Part shown: positions 17,374-25,419 of the stretch, one piece after another
How the letters are laid out: each line of letters begins with the position of its first letter
Position numbering within the stretch: the first letter of the stretch is position 1
Assembly (NCBI RefSeq): GCF_009708005.2
Contig: NZ_CP052757.1
Span: forward strand, 3,348,001-3,412,000
DNA length: 64,000 nt
Reading direction: 5' to 3'
Origin: Cellulosimicrobium protaetiae
GTDB taxonomy: Bacteria; Actinomycetota; Actinomycetes; Actinomycetales; Cellulomonadaceae
Made by a program: the position numbers and the translations under genes
Notes under the pieces: model-generated
The model's database searches: none
What the model saw: the letters and a program-made list of their open reading frames with translations, nothing else
Told to the model about the DNA's origin: nothing

Positions 17374-18672
17374 CTACCTCGGCGGGGTGGTGGCGCGGTG
17401 GCCGCGGAGGGAGACGACCGTGGCCGCGAGGATGCCGACCACCGTCACGACGAGGAGCAGGCGGTAGTCGACCGCTCCGACGAGGGCCGCGCCGACCACG
17501 GTCAGCACGAGCTGCGGGACGTTGACCAGCAGCAGGCTCGCGGCGGCGACGCGACCCTGGAGCTCCGGAGGGGTGCGGAGCTGGCGCTCGGTGACGAAGC
17601 CGACGATGGACCACGTCGCACCGAGCCCGACCGCGCCGAGCCCGAGGACGATCGCCACGACGCTCGTCCCCGTCGCGGGGACGATGCCGAGCGCGAGCAC
17701 GAGCAGCCCCAGGGCGACGAGCCGCTGCGCGCCCCAGCGGGCGACGAGACGGGCGGCCGTGAGGCCCGCGACGATCGCGGTGAGCGCCTGGACGGAGGAG
17801 ATCGGGCCCAGCAGCGCCGGAGGCAGCTCGAGCCCGTCCTCGATGATCGCGAGGCTGACGGCGTTGAGCAGCCCGACCCCCGCGAACGCGACGAGCATGG
17901 CCAGGGTGAGCACCCCGAGCGGCGCCGTCCGGACGAGGTGGCGGAAGCCCGCCGTCATCTCGGCCAGGTAGGGCTCGCGCTCGGCGGCAGGCGTCGGCGG
18001 CGTCTCGACGAGCCGGATGCGGCCGATCACGGCGCCCGCGACGGCGAACGCGACCGAGGCCGCGACCACGAGCGGCCACGCGCCGGCGAGCGCGTACGCG
18101 CCCGCGCCGACGACGGGCATGAGGAGGCGGAAGACCTGGTCGATCGTCGTGAGCCGACCGTTCGCGGGGGCGATCGCCTCGTCCGGCAGCATGTCGCGTA
18201 CCAGACCCGCCTGCGCGGCGGCGGTCGCGAACCCGACGCCCGAGTAGACCACCGTCACGACGAACACGAGCCAGACCTGCTCGGGCCCGCGGACCGCGAG
18301 GAGGGCGAGGAGGCTCACCGCCCCGACGAGGTAGGTGACGACGAGCATCCGACGGCGCGACACCCGGTCGGCGAGCTGGCCGAGGAGCGGCGACGCGAGC
18401 GCGGGCAGGCCGAGGGCCGCGAACACGAGCCCGGCGGCGCCGTTCGAGCCGGTGAGGTCCTTGACCCACACGGCGAGGATGATCGCGAGGACCGAGTCGG
18501 CGAAGTTGGTGAAACCCCACGCGACGGACAGGAGCCGGAACGAGCGGCCGCGCAGCGCGGCGCGAGGGTCCGGGGCGCGGTCGGGGGCGGTGACGCTCTC
18601 GTGCGCCACCCCGGGAGCGTCCTCGGGCGCGGGCCGGGCGGTGACGGCAGCCGGCTCCGGGGTCGTGCTCAT
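17374..18672 (-). CDS. MFS transporter, 12 helices
   Basis: 432 residues. A ~45-residue charged N-terminus is followed by about twelve membrane helices with the MFS loop 2-3 motif GQLADRVSRRRM (~98-109). It looks like a drug/proton antiporter of the enterobactin-exporter (MFS_3) type. The substrate is unknown. The ATG overlaps the stop of the ArsR-type regulator gene (18669-18672, ATGA), so regulator and transporter are cotranscribed and probably respond to the exported compound. Confidence 0.87.
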   Translation of the reverse strand: MSTTPEPAAVTARPAPEDAPGVAHESVTAPDRAPDPRAALRGRSFRLLSVAWGFTNFADSVLAIILAVWVKDLTGSNGAAGLVFAALGLPALASPLLGQLADRVSRRRMLVVTYLVGAVSLLALLAVRGPEQVWLVFVVTVVYSGVGFATAAAQAGLVRDMLPDEAIAPANGRLTTIDQVFRLLMPVVGAGAYALAGAWPLVVAASVAFAVAGAVIGRIRLVETPPTPAAEREPYLAEMTAGFRHLVRTAPLGVLTLAMLVAFAGVGLLNAVSLAIIEDGLELPPALLGPISSVQALTAIVAGLTAARLVARWGAQRLVALGLLVLALGIVPATGTSVVAIVLGLGAVGLGATWSIVGFVTERQLRTPPELQGRVAAASLLLVNVPQLVLTVVGAALVGAVDYRLLLVVTVVGILAATVVSLRGHRATTPPR

Positions 18673-19349
18673 CGGGGTGCCTCCGGGAGGTCGGCGTTGA
18701 CGACGGAGAAGAGGCGCGCGCGACGCGCGCCCTCGGGACGGAGCGACGGGTCGTCCCAGCGCCCCCGGAAGCGGTCGGTGAGCGCCTCGACCTCGCGGGC
18801 GAGGGCGTCGAGCTCGTCGCGCGTCGCGTAGAAGGACGCGCCGGTCATCGTGGAGGCGAGGAGCCACTGCGGGTCGTCGGCGGCGGCGCCCGCGATCCAC
18901 GCCCGCACGCGCGCGGCCTCCTGGTCGATCATGAGGCTCGCGACCGCACCCGCGGCGTGCAGCGTCTCCGGCACGTCGGGGTCGAACGTCGTCTGCCGCC
19001 CCCGCCCCACGGACCGCCACGGCCGCTCCTTGCCGCGCCGCTCGGCGGGCTCGACGTAGCCGTACTTGGCGAGCATCCGCAGGTGGAAGGAGCAGCTCGC
19101 CACGGACTCGCCCGTGACCTCGGCGCACCGCGTCGCGGTCACCTCGCCCTCGTCGTCGAGCAGCGCGAGGATCCGCAGGCGCAGAGGGTGGGCCAGCGCC
19201 CGGATCGTCGCCGGGTCGCGCGCGACGACCTGCCCGGCCTCGGGCCGCGGGCCACGCGGGCGGGTCTCCGACGACGGCGCGGGGCCGGGCGCGGTCGGTG
19301 CGACCGGGTCGTCCGGCGAGGTGGCGTGAGGATCGGCGGGCGTGCTCAT
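18669..19349 (-). CDS. ArsR-family winged-helix regulator
   Basis: 226 residues. The winged helix-turn-helix spans ~45-125 (RALAHPLRLRILALL, then CSFHLRMLAKYGYVEPAE). No cysteine metal-site motif is seen in the recognition helix apart from C87/C97 region residues, so it is probably a ligand- and not metal-responsive member. A C-terminal helical extension of ~100 residues is unlike small metal-sensing ArsR proteins. It precedes the MFS gene in one operon. The promoter is leaderless and overlaps a palindrome, which suggests autorepression. Confidence 0.88.
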   Translation of the reverse strand: MSTPADPHATSPDDPVAPTAPGPAPSSETRPRGPRPEAGQVVARDPATIRALAHPLRLRILALLDDEGEVTATRCAEVTGESVASCSFHLRMLAKYGYVEPAERRGKERPWRSVGRGRQTTFDPDVPETLHAAGAVASLMIDQEAARVRAWIAGAAADDPQWLLASTMTGASFYATRDELDALAREVEALTDRFRGRWDDPSLRPEGARRARLFSVVNADLPEAPR

Positions 19350-19367
19350 GCCGCCACGCTAGTTCAC

Positions 19368-19395
19368 AAAAGAGTTCTTGCGCAAGAGTCCTTTA
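19368..19395. promoter_or_regulatory. palindromic operator over the -35 of the arsR-type gene
   Basis: TCTTGCGCAAGA (19376-19387) is a perfect 12-bp palindrome and partial symmetry extends to 19368-19395. On the minus strand it contains a -35 like TTGCGC, followed after 18 bp by the -10 TAGCGT (19356-19361) and, 6 nt later, the ATG. A protein bound here would block the promoter. Confidence 0.6.
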
Positions 19396-20184
19396 GCGAC
19401 CCACCCCTGCCGGGGCCTCAGCACGCGAGACCACGAGGTCGTGGACGCGGCTCACCGCGACCACCACGCCGAGCACCGCCACGGCGAGCGACAGTCCCGC
19501 CAGGACGTCGGTGAGGAAGTGGTACCCGAGGTAGAGCCTGCTCAGCGCGACGGTGCCGATCACGAGCACGGAGGCGACCGTCCAGACCGCGAGGACGCGG
19601 GCGTCGTGGTGGCGGTGCCACACGAGGTACCCGCCCACCAGGAGGAGCGTCGCCGCGCCGATCGTGTGCCCCGACGGGAAGGAGAACGACCGCTCGACCC
19701 CCGCCACGACCATCGAGACCTCCGGCGGCCTCGGCCGCGCGATCACCGCCTTGAGCACGGTCGAGACCAGCGTCGCGAGCACCATCGCGCCCGCGAGCAG
19801 TCCCGGCTCCCACCACGTCCGGGTGCGGCGCGCCCACACCACGCACCCGACCGCGACGAGCACCGGCAGCACGAACGGCCCGAAGACGTTCGTGACGACC
19901 GTGAGGACGCTCGTCGCGACCGGCGTCCGGTGCGCGACCATCCAGGCGAGCAGCGGGTCGTCGAGCCGCCACAGGTCCTCCTGGTCGCGCACGGCGTCGA
20001 GGAGCAGGACGAACCCCACGACCCCGACGAGCACCAGCAGGAGCCCCGGCCACACGCTCGCGAGGACCGCGCGCACGGGCGGCCCACCGCTCTCGCGCGC
20101 GGTCGCGCCCCTCGCCGCGCTGCTCGCGGCATCCCCCGCCACGTCCCCCGCGGCGTCTCCCGTCTTGCTGCCCCTGTCACCCAT
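19393..20184 (-). CDS. PAP2-family membrane phosphatase
   Basis: 263 residues with about six helices. The three-part phosphatase signature is complete: KAVIARPRP (~128-136), SFPSGHT (~152-158) and SRLYLGYHFLTD (~201-212), giving the catalytic His pair and Arg. It probably dephosphorylates undecaprenyl pyrophosphate or a phosphatidate-type lipid at the outer membrane face. The N-terminal ~35 residues are Gly/Ala/Asp-rich. It begins at an ATG with TAGCCT (20191-20196) six bases upstream, so the mRNA is probably leaderless. Confidence 0.9.
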   Translation of the reverse strand: MGDRGSKTGDAAGDVAGDAASSAARGATARESGGPPVRAVLASVWPGLLLVLVGVVGFVLLLDAVRDQEDLWRLDDPLLAWMVAHRTPVATSVLTVVTNVFGPFVLPVLVAVGCVVWARRTRTWWEPGLLAGAMVLATLVSTVLKAVIARPRPPEVSMVVAGVERSFSFPSGHTIGAATLLLVGGYLVWHRHHDARVLAVWTVASVLVIGTVALSRLYLGYHFLTDVLAGLSLAVAVLGVVVAVSRVHDLVVSRAEAPAGVGR

Positions 20185-20399
20185 CCCCGGAGGCTACGCA
20201 CGGCGGGCCGACGACGCAGCGCGGCCGAGCGACGTCGGGCACGACCTCGAGGGAACCGACGCTGCCGGCGTAAAAGGCGTGCACCACCCACGACGACCGT
20301 GGTCCTATGTCTCCACACCGCGGTGACGTCCGTCCGGTCCGTACCGGGCGGTGGAGGGTCCGGCCAGACCCACGAACCCAGCGTCACGAGAGCAGAACA

Positions 20400-20549
20400 G
20401 TGCATCCCTTGATCACGTACGACGTGGCGGCCCTGAACCGCCGCGAGCAGCTGCAGGAGCAGACCCTGCGCCGGTCGCAGCTGCGCCGCACCACGACCCG
20501 CGTCCCGGCGCACACCCGGCAGGCACGCCTGCCGCGTCGTACCGCATGA
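20400..20549 (+). CDS. small conserved-looking basic protein (49 residues)
   Basis: Starts at GTG with [17 protein letters not shown], followed by an Arg/Gln-rich helix and a basic tail. I recall short actinobacterial proteins that begin in the same HPLITY manner with a following Glu/Arg-rich helix; their function is not known to me. A GAGAG sequence lies about 10 nt upstream. A long hairpin terminator follows at 20609-20659, which supports a discrete transcription unit. The preceding 215 bp (20185-20399) hold the PAP2 promoter and otherwise nothing recognisable. Confidence 0.5.
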   Translation: MHPLITYDVAALNRREQLQEQTLRRSQLRRTTTRVPAHTRQARLPRRTA

Positions 20550-20608
20550 CGCGCACCGACCGCTCGCCGGGCCGGGGACCCTCCCCGACAGGCGGCGGCG
20601 CACCTCGC

Positions 20609-20659
20609 CGAAGGCCCCGACCGTCCGGACCCCCGTGGACCGGACAGCCGGGGCCTTCG
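20609..20659 (+). terminator. long two-part hairpin after the small gene
   Basis: CGAAGGCCCCG (20609-20619) pairs with CGGGGCCTTCG (20649-20659), and inside it GTCCGG (20623-20628) pairs with CCGGAC (20640-20645). It separates the small gene from orn. A T-rich tract is absent, as is usual in such genomes. Confidence 0.7.
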
Positions 20660-20675
20660 TCGTGCGCGCCACGGT

Positions 20676-20681
20676 TAGGCT
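20676..20681 (+). promoter_or_regulatory. -10 element of orn, leaderless
   Basis: TAGGCT ends 7 nt before the GTG at 20689, so transcription would begin at or within a base or two of the start codon. No Shine-Dalgarno sequence is present. Confidence 0.55.
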
Positions 20682-20688
20682 GTGGGCC

Positions 20689-21381
20689 GTGAGTCCTGTG
20701 AACGCGAACGAACGCATCGTCTGGATCGACTGCGAGATGACCGGGCTGGACCTGGGCGCCGACGCCCTCGTCGAGGTCGCCGCCGTCGTCACCGACTCCG
20801 AGCTCAACGTGCTCGGCGACGGGGTCGACGTCCTCGTCCGCCCCCCGGCCGAGGCGCTCGAGCAGATGGGCGACTTCGTCCGCCAGATGCACACGACCTC
20901 CGGGCTGCTCGACGAGCTCGACGAGGGCCTGACGCTCGCCGAGGCGGAGCAGCTCGTCCTCGACTACGTCCGCACGTGGGTCCCCGAGCCGGGCAAGGCA
21001 CCGCTCGCCGGCAACTCGGTCGGCACCGACAAGGGCTTCCTCGACCGCGACATGCCCGCGCTCATGAGCCACCTGCACTACCGGATCATCGACGTGTCGT
21101 CGGTCAAGGAGCTCTCGCGCCGCTGGTACCCGCGCGCGTACTTCTCGTCGCCCGAGAAGCACGGCGGGCACCGTGCGCTCGCCGACATCCTCGAGAGCAT
21201 CGACGAGCTGCGCTACTACCGGGCCGCCGTGTTCGTCCCCCAGCCCGGTCCCGACTCGGCCACGGCGCGCAAGGTCGCCGAGCAGGTCGTCGCGACGAGC
21301 GTCACCCGCGGCCGCACGCGGCCCGCGGACGACGACGTCGAGACCTCCGTGGCCACCGTCACAGGGACGGCCGACTCCTGA
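20689..21381 (+). CDS. orn: oligoribonuclease
   Basis: 230 residues, 3'-to-5' exonuclease of the DEDDh superfamily that finishes RNA decay by degrading 2-5-mers (and pGpG). The acidic residues lie in [10 protein letters not shown] (~11-20), the GFLDRD segment (~117-122) and the [10 protein letters not shown] motif (~163-172), which holds the DEDDh His. A ~45-residue acidic C-terminal extension goes beyond the E. coli length. The GTG at 20689 was chosen because it sits immediately downstream of a -10 element; a second GTG at 20698 is possible. Single gene followed by a hairpin and tRNA-His. Confidence 0.94.
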   Translation: MSPVNANERIVWIDCEMTGLDLGADALVEVAAVVTDSELNVLGDGVDVLVRPPAEALEQMGDFVRQMHTTSGLLDELDEGLTLAEAEQLVLDYVRTWVPEPGKAPLAGNSVGTDKGFLDRDMPALMSHLHYRIIDVSSVKELSRRWYPRAYFSSPEKHGGHRALADILESIDELRYYRAAVFVPQPGPDSATARKVAEQVVATSVTRGRTRPADDDVETSVATVTGTADS

Positions 21382-21392
21382 CCTCGAAAAGC

Positions 21393-21415
21393 GGTCCGGG
21401 AGCCCCTCCCGGACC
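21393..21415 (+). terminator. hairpin between orn and tRNA-His
   Basis: GGTCCGGGAG (21393-21402), loop CCC, CTCCCGGACC (21406-21415): a perfect 10-bp stem. It is nested in a wider CGAAAAG/CTTTTCG pairing (21385-21429). The -10 TACACT of tRNA-His (21419-21424) lies in its 3' flank. Confidence 0.7.
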
Positions 21416-21457
21416 AGGTACACTTTTCGACGGCCGGTGCTTCACGCCCCGGTCATG

Positions 21458-21533
21458 GTGGGTATAGCTCAGCTGGTAGAGCACCTGGTTGTGGTCCAGG
21501 GGGTCGCGGGTTCAAGTCCCGTTACTCACCCCA
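21458..21533 (+). tRNA. tRNA-His (anticodon GTG)
   Basis: Full cloverleaf: acceptor GTGGGTA paired with TACTCAC, anticodon stem CCTGG/CCAGG around anticodon GTG at 21491-21493, T-loop GGTTCAAGTCC, and CCA encoded at 21531-21533. A G at 21457 faces C73 at 21530, giving the extra G-1:C73 pair that marks tRNA-His. Promoter -10 TACACT at 21419-21424. Confidence 0.97.
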
Positions 21534-21538
21534 GACGG

Positions 21539-21573
21539 CGAGGGCCGGTCTCCGAGACGGAGGCCGGCCCTCG
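21539..21573 (+). terminator. terminator of tRNA-His
   Basis: CGAGGGCCGG (21539-21548) pairs with CCGGCCCTCG (21564-21573), with CTCC/GGAG extending the stem inward. It starts six bases after the encoded CCA. Confidence 0.8.
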
Positions 21574-21639
21574 TCGCGTCTCCACGGTGCCGCACGACCC
21601 GCCACCACGGCTCGCGGACCGGCGCGACCGCGACGTCGA

Positions 21640-21840
21640 CCGTCCCGACCTTCCGGTGCCGGACCGCCCGAACGCCGAGGTGGACGAAGGAGGCGGCGCC
21701 CACGAGCTCGACGACGGTGGACACGGCCACGGACGTCGCGACGACCGGAGACGAAGAGCACGCTCGGCCCGGGGACCACGACGAGCACGACGAGCACGAG
21801 CGAGGCGAGGGAGGAGGCGAGCAGGGAGTCGAGGGGGCGG
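21640..21840 (-). pseudogene. LysE/RhtB-type exporter remnant
   Basis: On the minus strand the first transmembrane part of a LysE-family exporter is readable, including the diagnostic VPGPSVLFV, in the frame ending near 21740. Directly after, in another frame, comes the later segment ELVGAASFVHLGVRAVRHR (to ~21654), which in intact LysE proteins follows some 40 residues further on. The gene therefore lost an internal piece with a frame change, and the C-terminal half is missing. The rest of the stretch 21574-22094 shows no gene I can support. Confidence 0.65.
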
Positions 21841-22094
21841 CACGTCGGCACGACAGGCCCGGGCGTGACGCGCGTCACGGGAGAATCCGTCGCGTCGTGC
21901 CTGGGGCGACCTGCGGCGGGCGCAGCGGGGCGCGGTGCCCGCGCTGCGGCGCGAAGCCGACGTACCGGTGCGAGTGCGACGTGTCGGTGGTTCGTCGTAC
22001 GGTCGGTGGACGCGTGGCATTTGCGCTCGGCTGGCCGGCCCCGGTCGTGGTTGGGTGGGAGGCCGGTTCACCGACTGTCGGGAGGCAGCGCCCC

Positions 22095-22928
22095 ATGATC
22101 GAGTTCCGATCGGTCACCAAGACGTACCCGGACGGCACGGCAGCGGTCGCGGACTTCGACCTGGTGATCCCGCCCCACCGCACGACCGTGCTCGTCGGGT
22201 CGTCCGGGAGCGGCAAGACGACGCTCCTGCGCATGATCAACCGCATGGTGGAGCCCACGTCGGGCACGATCGAGATCGACGGCGCCTCGATCCTGGACCG
22301 GGACCCCGTGAAGCTGCGCCGCAGCATCGGGTACGTCCTCCAGAACGGCGGCCTGCTCCCCCACTACAAGGTCGTCGACAACGTGACGACGGTCCTGCGC
22401 CTCGAGGGCACGCCGCGGCGCCAGGCGCGCGACCGTGCGCTCGAGCTGCTCGACACGGTCGGGCTCGACCGGGCGCTCGCGGACCGCTACCCGAGCCAGC
22501 TCTCGGGCGGGCAGCAGCAGCGCGTCGGCGTCGCGCGGGCGCTCGCCGCCGACCCGAACATCCTCCTCATGGACGAGCCGTTCGGGGCGGTCGACCCGAT
22601 CGTGCGCGCCGAGCTCCAGACGGAGACGATCCGGCTGCAGAGCGAGCTGGAGAAGACGGTCGTCTTCGTCACGCACGACATCGACGAGGCGTTCCTCCTC
22701 GGCGACCAGGTCGTCATCCTCGAGAAGGGGGCGCAGGTGGCCCAGATCGGGTCGCCGAGCGAGATCATCGAGAACCCCGCGAGCGAGTTCGTCGCGAGCT
22801 TCATCGGGGCGGAGCGGGGCGCCCGGGCGCTGCGCACGAAGCGCACGGACCACGGGACCGTGCTCGTGGACGGCACGGGACGCACGCAGGGCGTCCTCGT
22901 CGACGACCTGGTCGAGGGCGGCGCATGA
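22095..22928 (+). CDS. ATPase of a quaternary-amine/osmolyte ABC transporter (OpuCA/ProV-like)
   Basis: 277 residues. Walker A GSSGSGKTT, Q-loop LQNGGLLPHY (the GLLPH form typical of the OpuA/ProV family), signature LSGGQQQRVG, Walker B ILLMDEPFGAVDP and switch His in FVTHD. The C-terminal ~40 residues are a short regulatory tail and not full CBS domains. ATG preceded by GGAGG at 22081-22085. First gene of a four-gene operon: ATPase, permease, permease, binding protein. Likely imports glycine betaine, choline or a related compound. Confidence 0.92.
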   Translation: MIEFRSVTKTYPDGTAAVADFDLVIPPHRTTVLVGSSGSGKTTLLRMINRMVEPTSGTIEIDGASILDRDPVKLRRSIGYVLQNGGLLPHYKVVDNVTTVLRLEGTPRRQARDRALELLDTVGLDRALADRYPSQLSGGQQQRVGVARALAADPNILLMDEPFGAVDPIVRAELQTETIRLQSELEKTVVFVTHDIDEAFLLGDQVVILEKGAQVAQIGSPSEIIENPASEFVASFIGAERGARALRTKRTDHGTVLVDGTGRTQGVLVDDLVEGGA

Positions 22929-23566
22929 CCTGGGTCCTCGACAACCTCGACCTCATCGGCCGCCTCACGGTCGAGCACCTACGCCAGTGCGTGGTGCCCA
23001 TCGTGCTCGGGTTCCTCGTCTCGATCCCGGCGGGCTGGCTGGCGTTCCGTTTCAAGCTCACGCGCGGGCTCGTGCTCACCCTCGTCGGGCTGCTCTACAC
23101 GATCCCGTCGCTCGCGCTGTTCGCGCTGCTCCCGCCGCTCCTCGGCATCAGCTTCCTGTCCGAGCTGAACCTCGTCGTCGCGCTGACGATCTACGCGGTG
23201 GCGATCATGACCCGGTTCGTCGCCGACGCCCTCGCCTCGGTCGACCCGACGGTCCGGCAGGCGGCCCTCGCGGTCGGCTACGGGCCGTGGCGGCGCTTCT
23301 GGCAGGTCGACCTCCCGCTCGCCGGACCGGTCGTGCTCGCCGGGCTGCGCGTCACCGCGGTGTCGACCATCTCGCTCGCGACGGTCGGCATCCTCATCGG
23401 GATCGACAACCTCGGCTACCTCTTCACCAACGGCTACCAGCGGCAGATCGTCGCCGAGATCCTCTCGGGCGTCGTCGCGGTCGTCGTCATCGCCCTGCTC
23501 GTCGACCTGCTGCTCGTGCTCGCCGGGCGAGCGGTCATGCCCTGGTCCCGGAAGGTGCGCGCATGA
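22925..23566 (+). CDS. ABC permease, OpuCB/ProW type (first)
   Basis: 213 residues, about five or six helices, with the binding-protein-dependent permease loop GYGPWRRFWQVDLPLAGP (~120-137) that contacts the ATPase. Short form as in OpuCB/OsmW. It starts at an ATG overlapping the ATPase stop and ends overlapping the second permease start (ATGA). Confidence 0.91.
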   Translation: MTWVLDNLDLIGRLTVEHLRQCVVPIVLGFLVSIPAGWLAFRFKLTRGLVLTLVGLLYTIPSLALFALLPPLLGISFLSELNLVVALTIYAVAIMTRFVADALASVDPTVRQAALAVGYGPWRRFWQVDLPLAGPVVLAGLRVTAVSTISLATVGILIGIDNLGYLFTNGYQRQIVAEILSGVVAVVVIALLVDLLLVLAGRAVMPWSRKVRA

Positions 23567-24297
23567 ACCTGTTCTCCGACGCGATCGCCTGGATCTTCTC
23601 CCCCGACCGGCTCACGGGCGCGCTCCCCCTCCCGGAGGCGATCTGGACCCACCTCGCGTTCACGTTCGTCTCGGTGCTGATCGCCGCGGCGATCGCGATC
23701 CCCGCGGGCTGGGCCATCGGGCACACCGGCCGGGGGCGGGAGGTCGCGGTCGCCCTCTCGGGCGCGGCGCGCGCGGTCCCGTCGTTCGGGCTCGTGCTGC
23801 TGCTCGTGCTCGTCCTCGGCGTGACGCACAAGGTCGCGGCGTCCACGACGGCGTTCGTCCTGCTCGCGATCCCGCCGATCCTCGCGGGCGCGTACGCGGG
23901 CGTCGAGGCCGTCGAGCGACGGGTGATCGACGGCGCCCGGTCCGTCGGCATGACCGCGTGGCAGGTGCTCTTCAAGGCCGAGGTGCCGCTCGGTTTGCCG
24001 CTCCTCATCGGCGGGCTGCGCTCCGCGACCCTCCAGGTCGTCGCGACCGTGACGCTCGCGGGGTACGTCGGCAACTGGGGCCTCGGCTTCTACATCGTCC
24101 AGGGCATCCAGATCCGCGACTTCTCCCAGATCCTCGGCGCCGCCCTCGTCATCGTCGTCCTGGCCGTCGTGCTCGACGCGCTGTTCGCGATCCTCCAGCG
24201 GGTCGTCGTGCCGCGCGGGGTGACCGCCGGCCGCACCCCGGACGACGAACCCGCCCGGCGGCGGCGTCGCCGGGTTCCCGCACCGACCACCGCCTGA
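23563..24297 (+). CDS. ABC permease, OpuCD/ProW type (second)
   Basis: 244 residues, about six helices, with the coupling loop GARSVGMTAWQVLFKAEVPLG (positions ~127-147; key residues G-M-T-x-x-Q). The C-terminal 25 residues are an Arg/Pro-rich cytoplasmic tail. Forms the heterodimeric channel with the preceding permease. ATG overlaps the first permease stop. An 89-bp gap follows before the binding protein. Confidence 0.91.
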   Translation: MNLFSDAIAWIFSPDRLTGALPLPEAIWTHLAFTFVSVLIAAAIAIPAGWAIGHTGRGREVAVALSGAARAVPSFGLVLLLVLVLGVTHKVAASTTAFVLLAIPPILAGAYAGVEAVERRVIDGARSVGMTAWQVLFKAEVPLGLPLLIGGLRSATLQVVATVTLAGYVGNWGLGFYIVQGIQIRDFSQILGAALVIVVLAVVLDALFAILQRVVVPRGVTAGRTPDDEPARRRRRRVPAPTTA

Positions 24298-24386
24298 CAC
24301 CCGCGGGACCGGCCCCACCCGGTCCGCGGCACCGCCCCTCCAGAAAACCTCCCGGCCCACGGGACGGCCCTCAGAAAGGCAGACAC

Positions 24387-25304
24387 ATGCGCACCACCCG
24401 ACGCACCGCCGCCCTCGTCGCCGCCGCGGCGACCGCCGTCCTCACGCTCAGCGCCTGCGGCGGCGGGGACGACCCGCTCGACGCCGACACCGGGACGTCC
24501 GACGGCGGCGGCTCGTCCGACACGATCGTCGTCGGCTCCCAGGCGTACTACTCGAACGAGATCATCGCCGAGATCTACGCCCAGGCGCTCGAGGCCGAGG
24601 GCTTCACGGTCGAGCGGAATTTCTCGATCGGCCAGCGCGACGCGTACATGCCCGCGCTCGAGAACGGCGAGGTGCAGCTCTTCCCCGAGTACACGGGCAA
24701 CCTGCTCCAGTTCTTCGACCCGGACACCACCGCCACGTCGCCTGACGACGTGTACGCGGCGCTCCAGGAAGTGCTGCCCGACGGGCTCACCGTCCTCGAC
24801 CAGTCGAGCGCGACCGACCAGGACTCGTACAACGTCACCGAGGCGTTCGCGACGGAGAACGGGCTCACGAGCATCGCCGACCTCGCGGGCCTGGACGTGC
24901 CGCTCACGCTCGGCGGTCCCGCGGAGCTCGAGCAGCGCCCCTACGGCCCGCAGGGGCTCAAGGACGTGTACGGCGTCGACGTGTCGTTCGTCGCGACGGG
25001 CGACACGACCGTGCAGGACCTCGTCGCCGGCACGGTGAACGTCGCGAACGTGTTCAGCGCCGACCCGCGCATCCAGACGGAGAGCCTCGTGACGCTCGAG
25101 GACCCCGAGGGCCTGTTCCTCGCGTCGAACGTCGTGCCGCTCGTCAACGCGGACATCGCCGAGGAGATCGCGGACGTCATCAACCCCGTCAGCGCGGCCC
25201 TCACGCCGGAGGGTCTCGTCGCGCTGAACGTGGAGTCCACGGAGGACCAGCGTTCTCCCGAGGACATCGCCGCCGACTGGCTGTCGGAGAACGGCCTCGC
25301 CTGA
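24387..25304 (+). CDS. OpuAC-domain substrate-binding lipoprotein
   Basis: 305 residues. A lipoprotein signal (Arg-rich start, hydrophobic core, lipobox LSAC at ~21-24) then a Gly/Asp/Ser linker and an OpuAC/OsmX-type binding domain beginning TIVVGSQAYYSNEIIAEI. This family binds quaternary ammonium compounds by aromatic cages; Tyr residues in QAYYS, PEYTGN and RDAYMP are candidates. AAAGG Shine-Dalgarno about 10 nt upstream. Substrate specificity (betaine, choline, carnitine or ergothioneine) cannot be set from the sequence alone. Confidence 0.91.
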   Translation: MRTTRRTAALVAAAATAVLTLSACGGGDDPLDADTGTSDGGGSSDTIVVGSQAYYSNEIIAEIYAQALEAEGFTVERNFSIGQRDAYMPALENGEVQLFPEYTGNLLQFFDPDTTATSPDDVYAALQEVLPDGLTVLDQSSATDQDSYNVTEAFATENGLTSIADLAGLDVPLTLGGPAELEQRPYGPQGLKDVYGVDVSFVATGDTTVQDLVAGTVNVANVFSADPRIQTESLVTLEDPEGLFLASNVVPLVNADIAEEIADVINPVSAALTPEGLVALNVESTEDQRSPEDIAADWLSENGLA

Positions 25305-25317
25305 CCTCGTCCCCGCG

Positions 25318-25363
25318 CGACCGTGGCCCCGTCCCGACGTCGGTCGGGGCGGGGCCACGGTCG
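25318..25363 (+). terminator. terminator of the osmolyte transporter operon
   Basis: CGACCGTGGCCCCG (25318-25331) and CGGGGCCACGGTCG (25350-25363) form a perfect 14-bp stem with an 18-nt loop that can itself pair. Located 14 nt after the binding protein stop. Confidence 0.85.
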
Positions 25364-25419
25364 TGGGACCTGCGGGTCGAGCCGGACCGGGACACCCAGC
25401 AGACCGGGCTCGGGGGGGG

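Noticed and set aside
21865-22094. Zinc-ribbon-like CPRCGAKPTYRCEC in frame upstream of the OpuCA-like ATPase
   Set aside because: No start codon with ribosome binding site in sensible position, no homologue recognised, and the ATPase has its own GGAGG and ATG at 22095. Likely chance.
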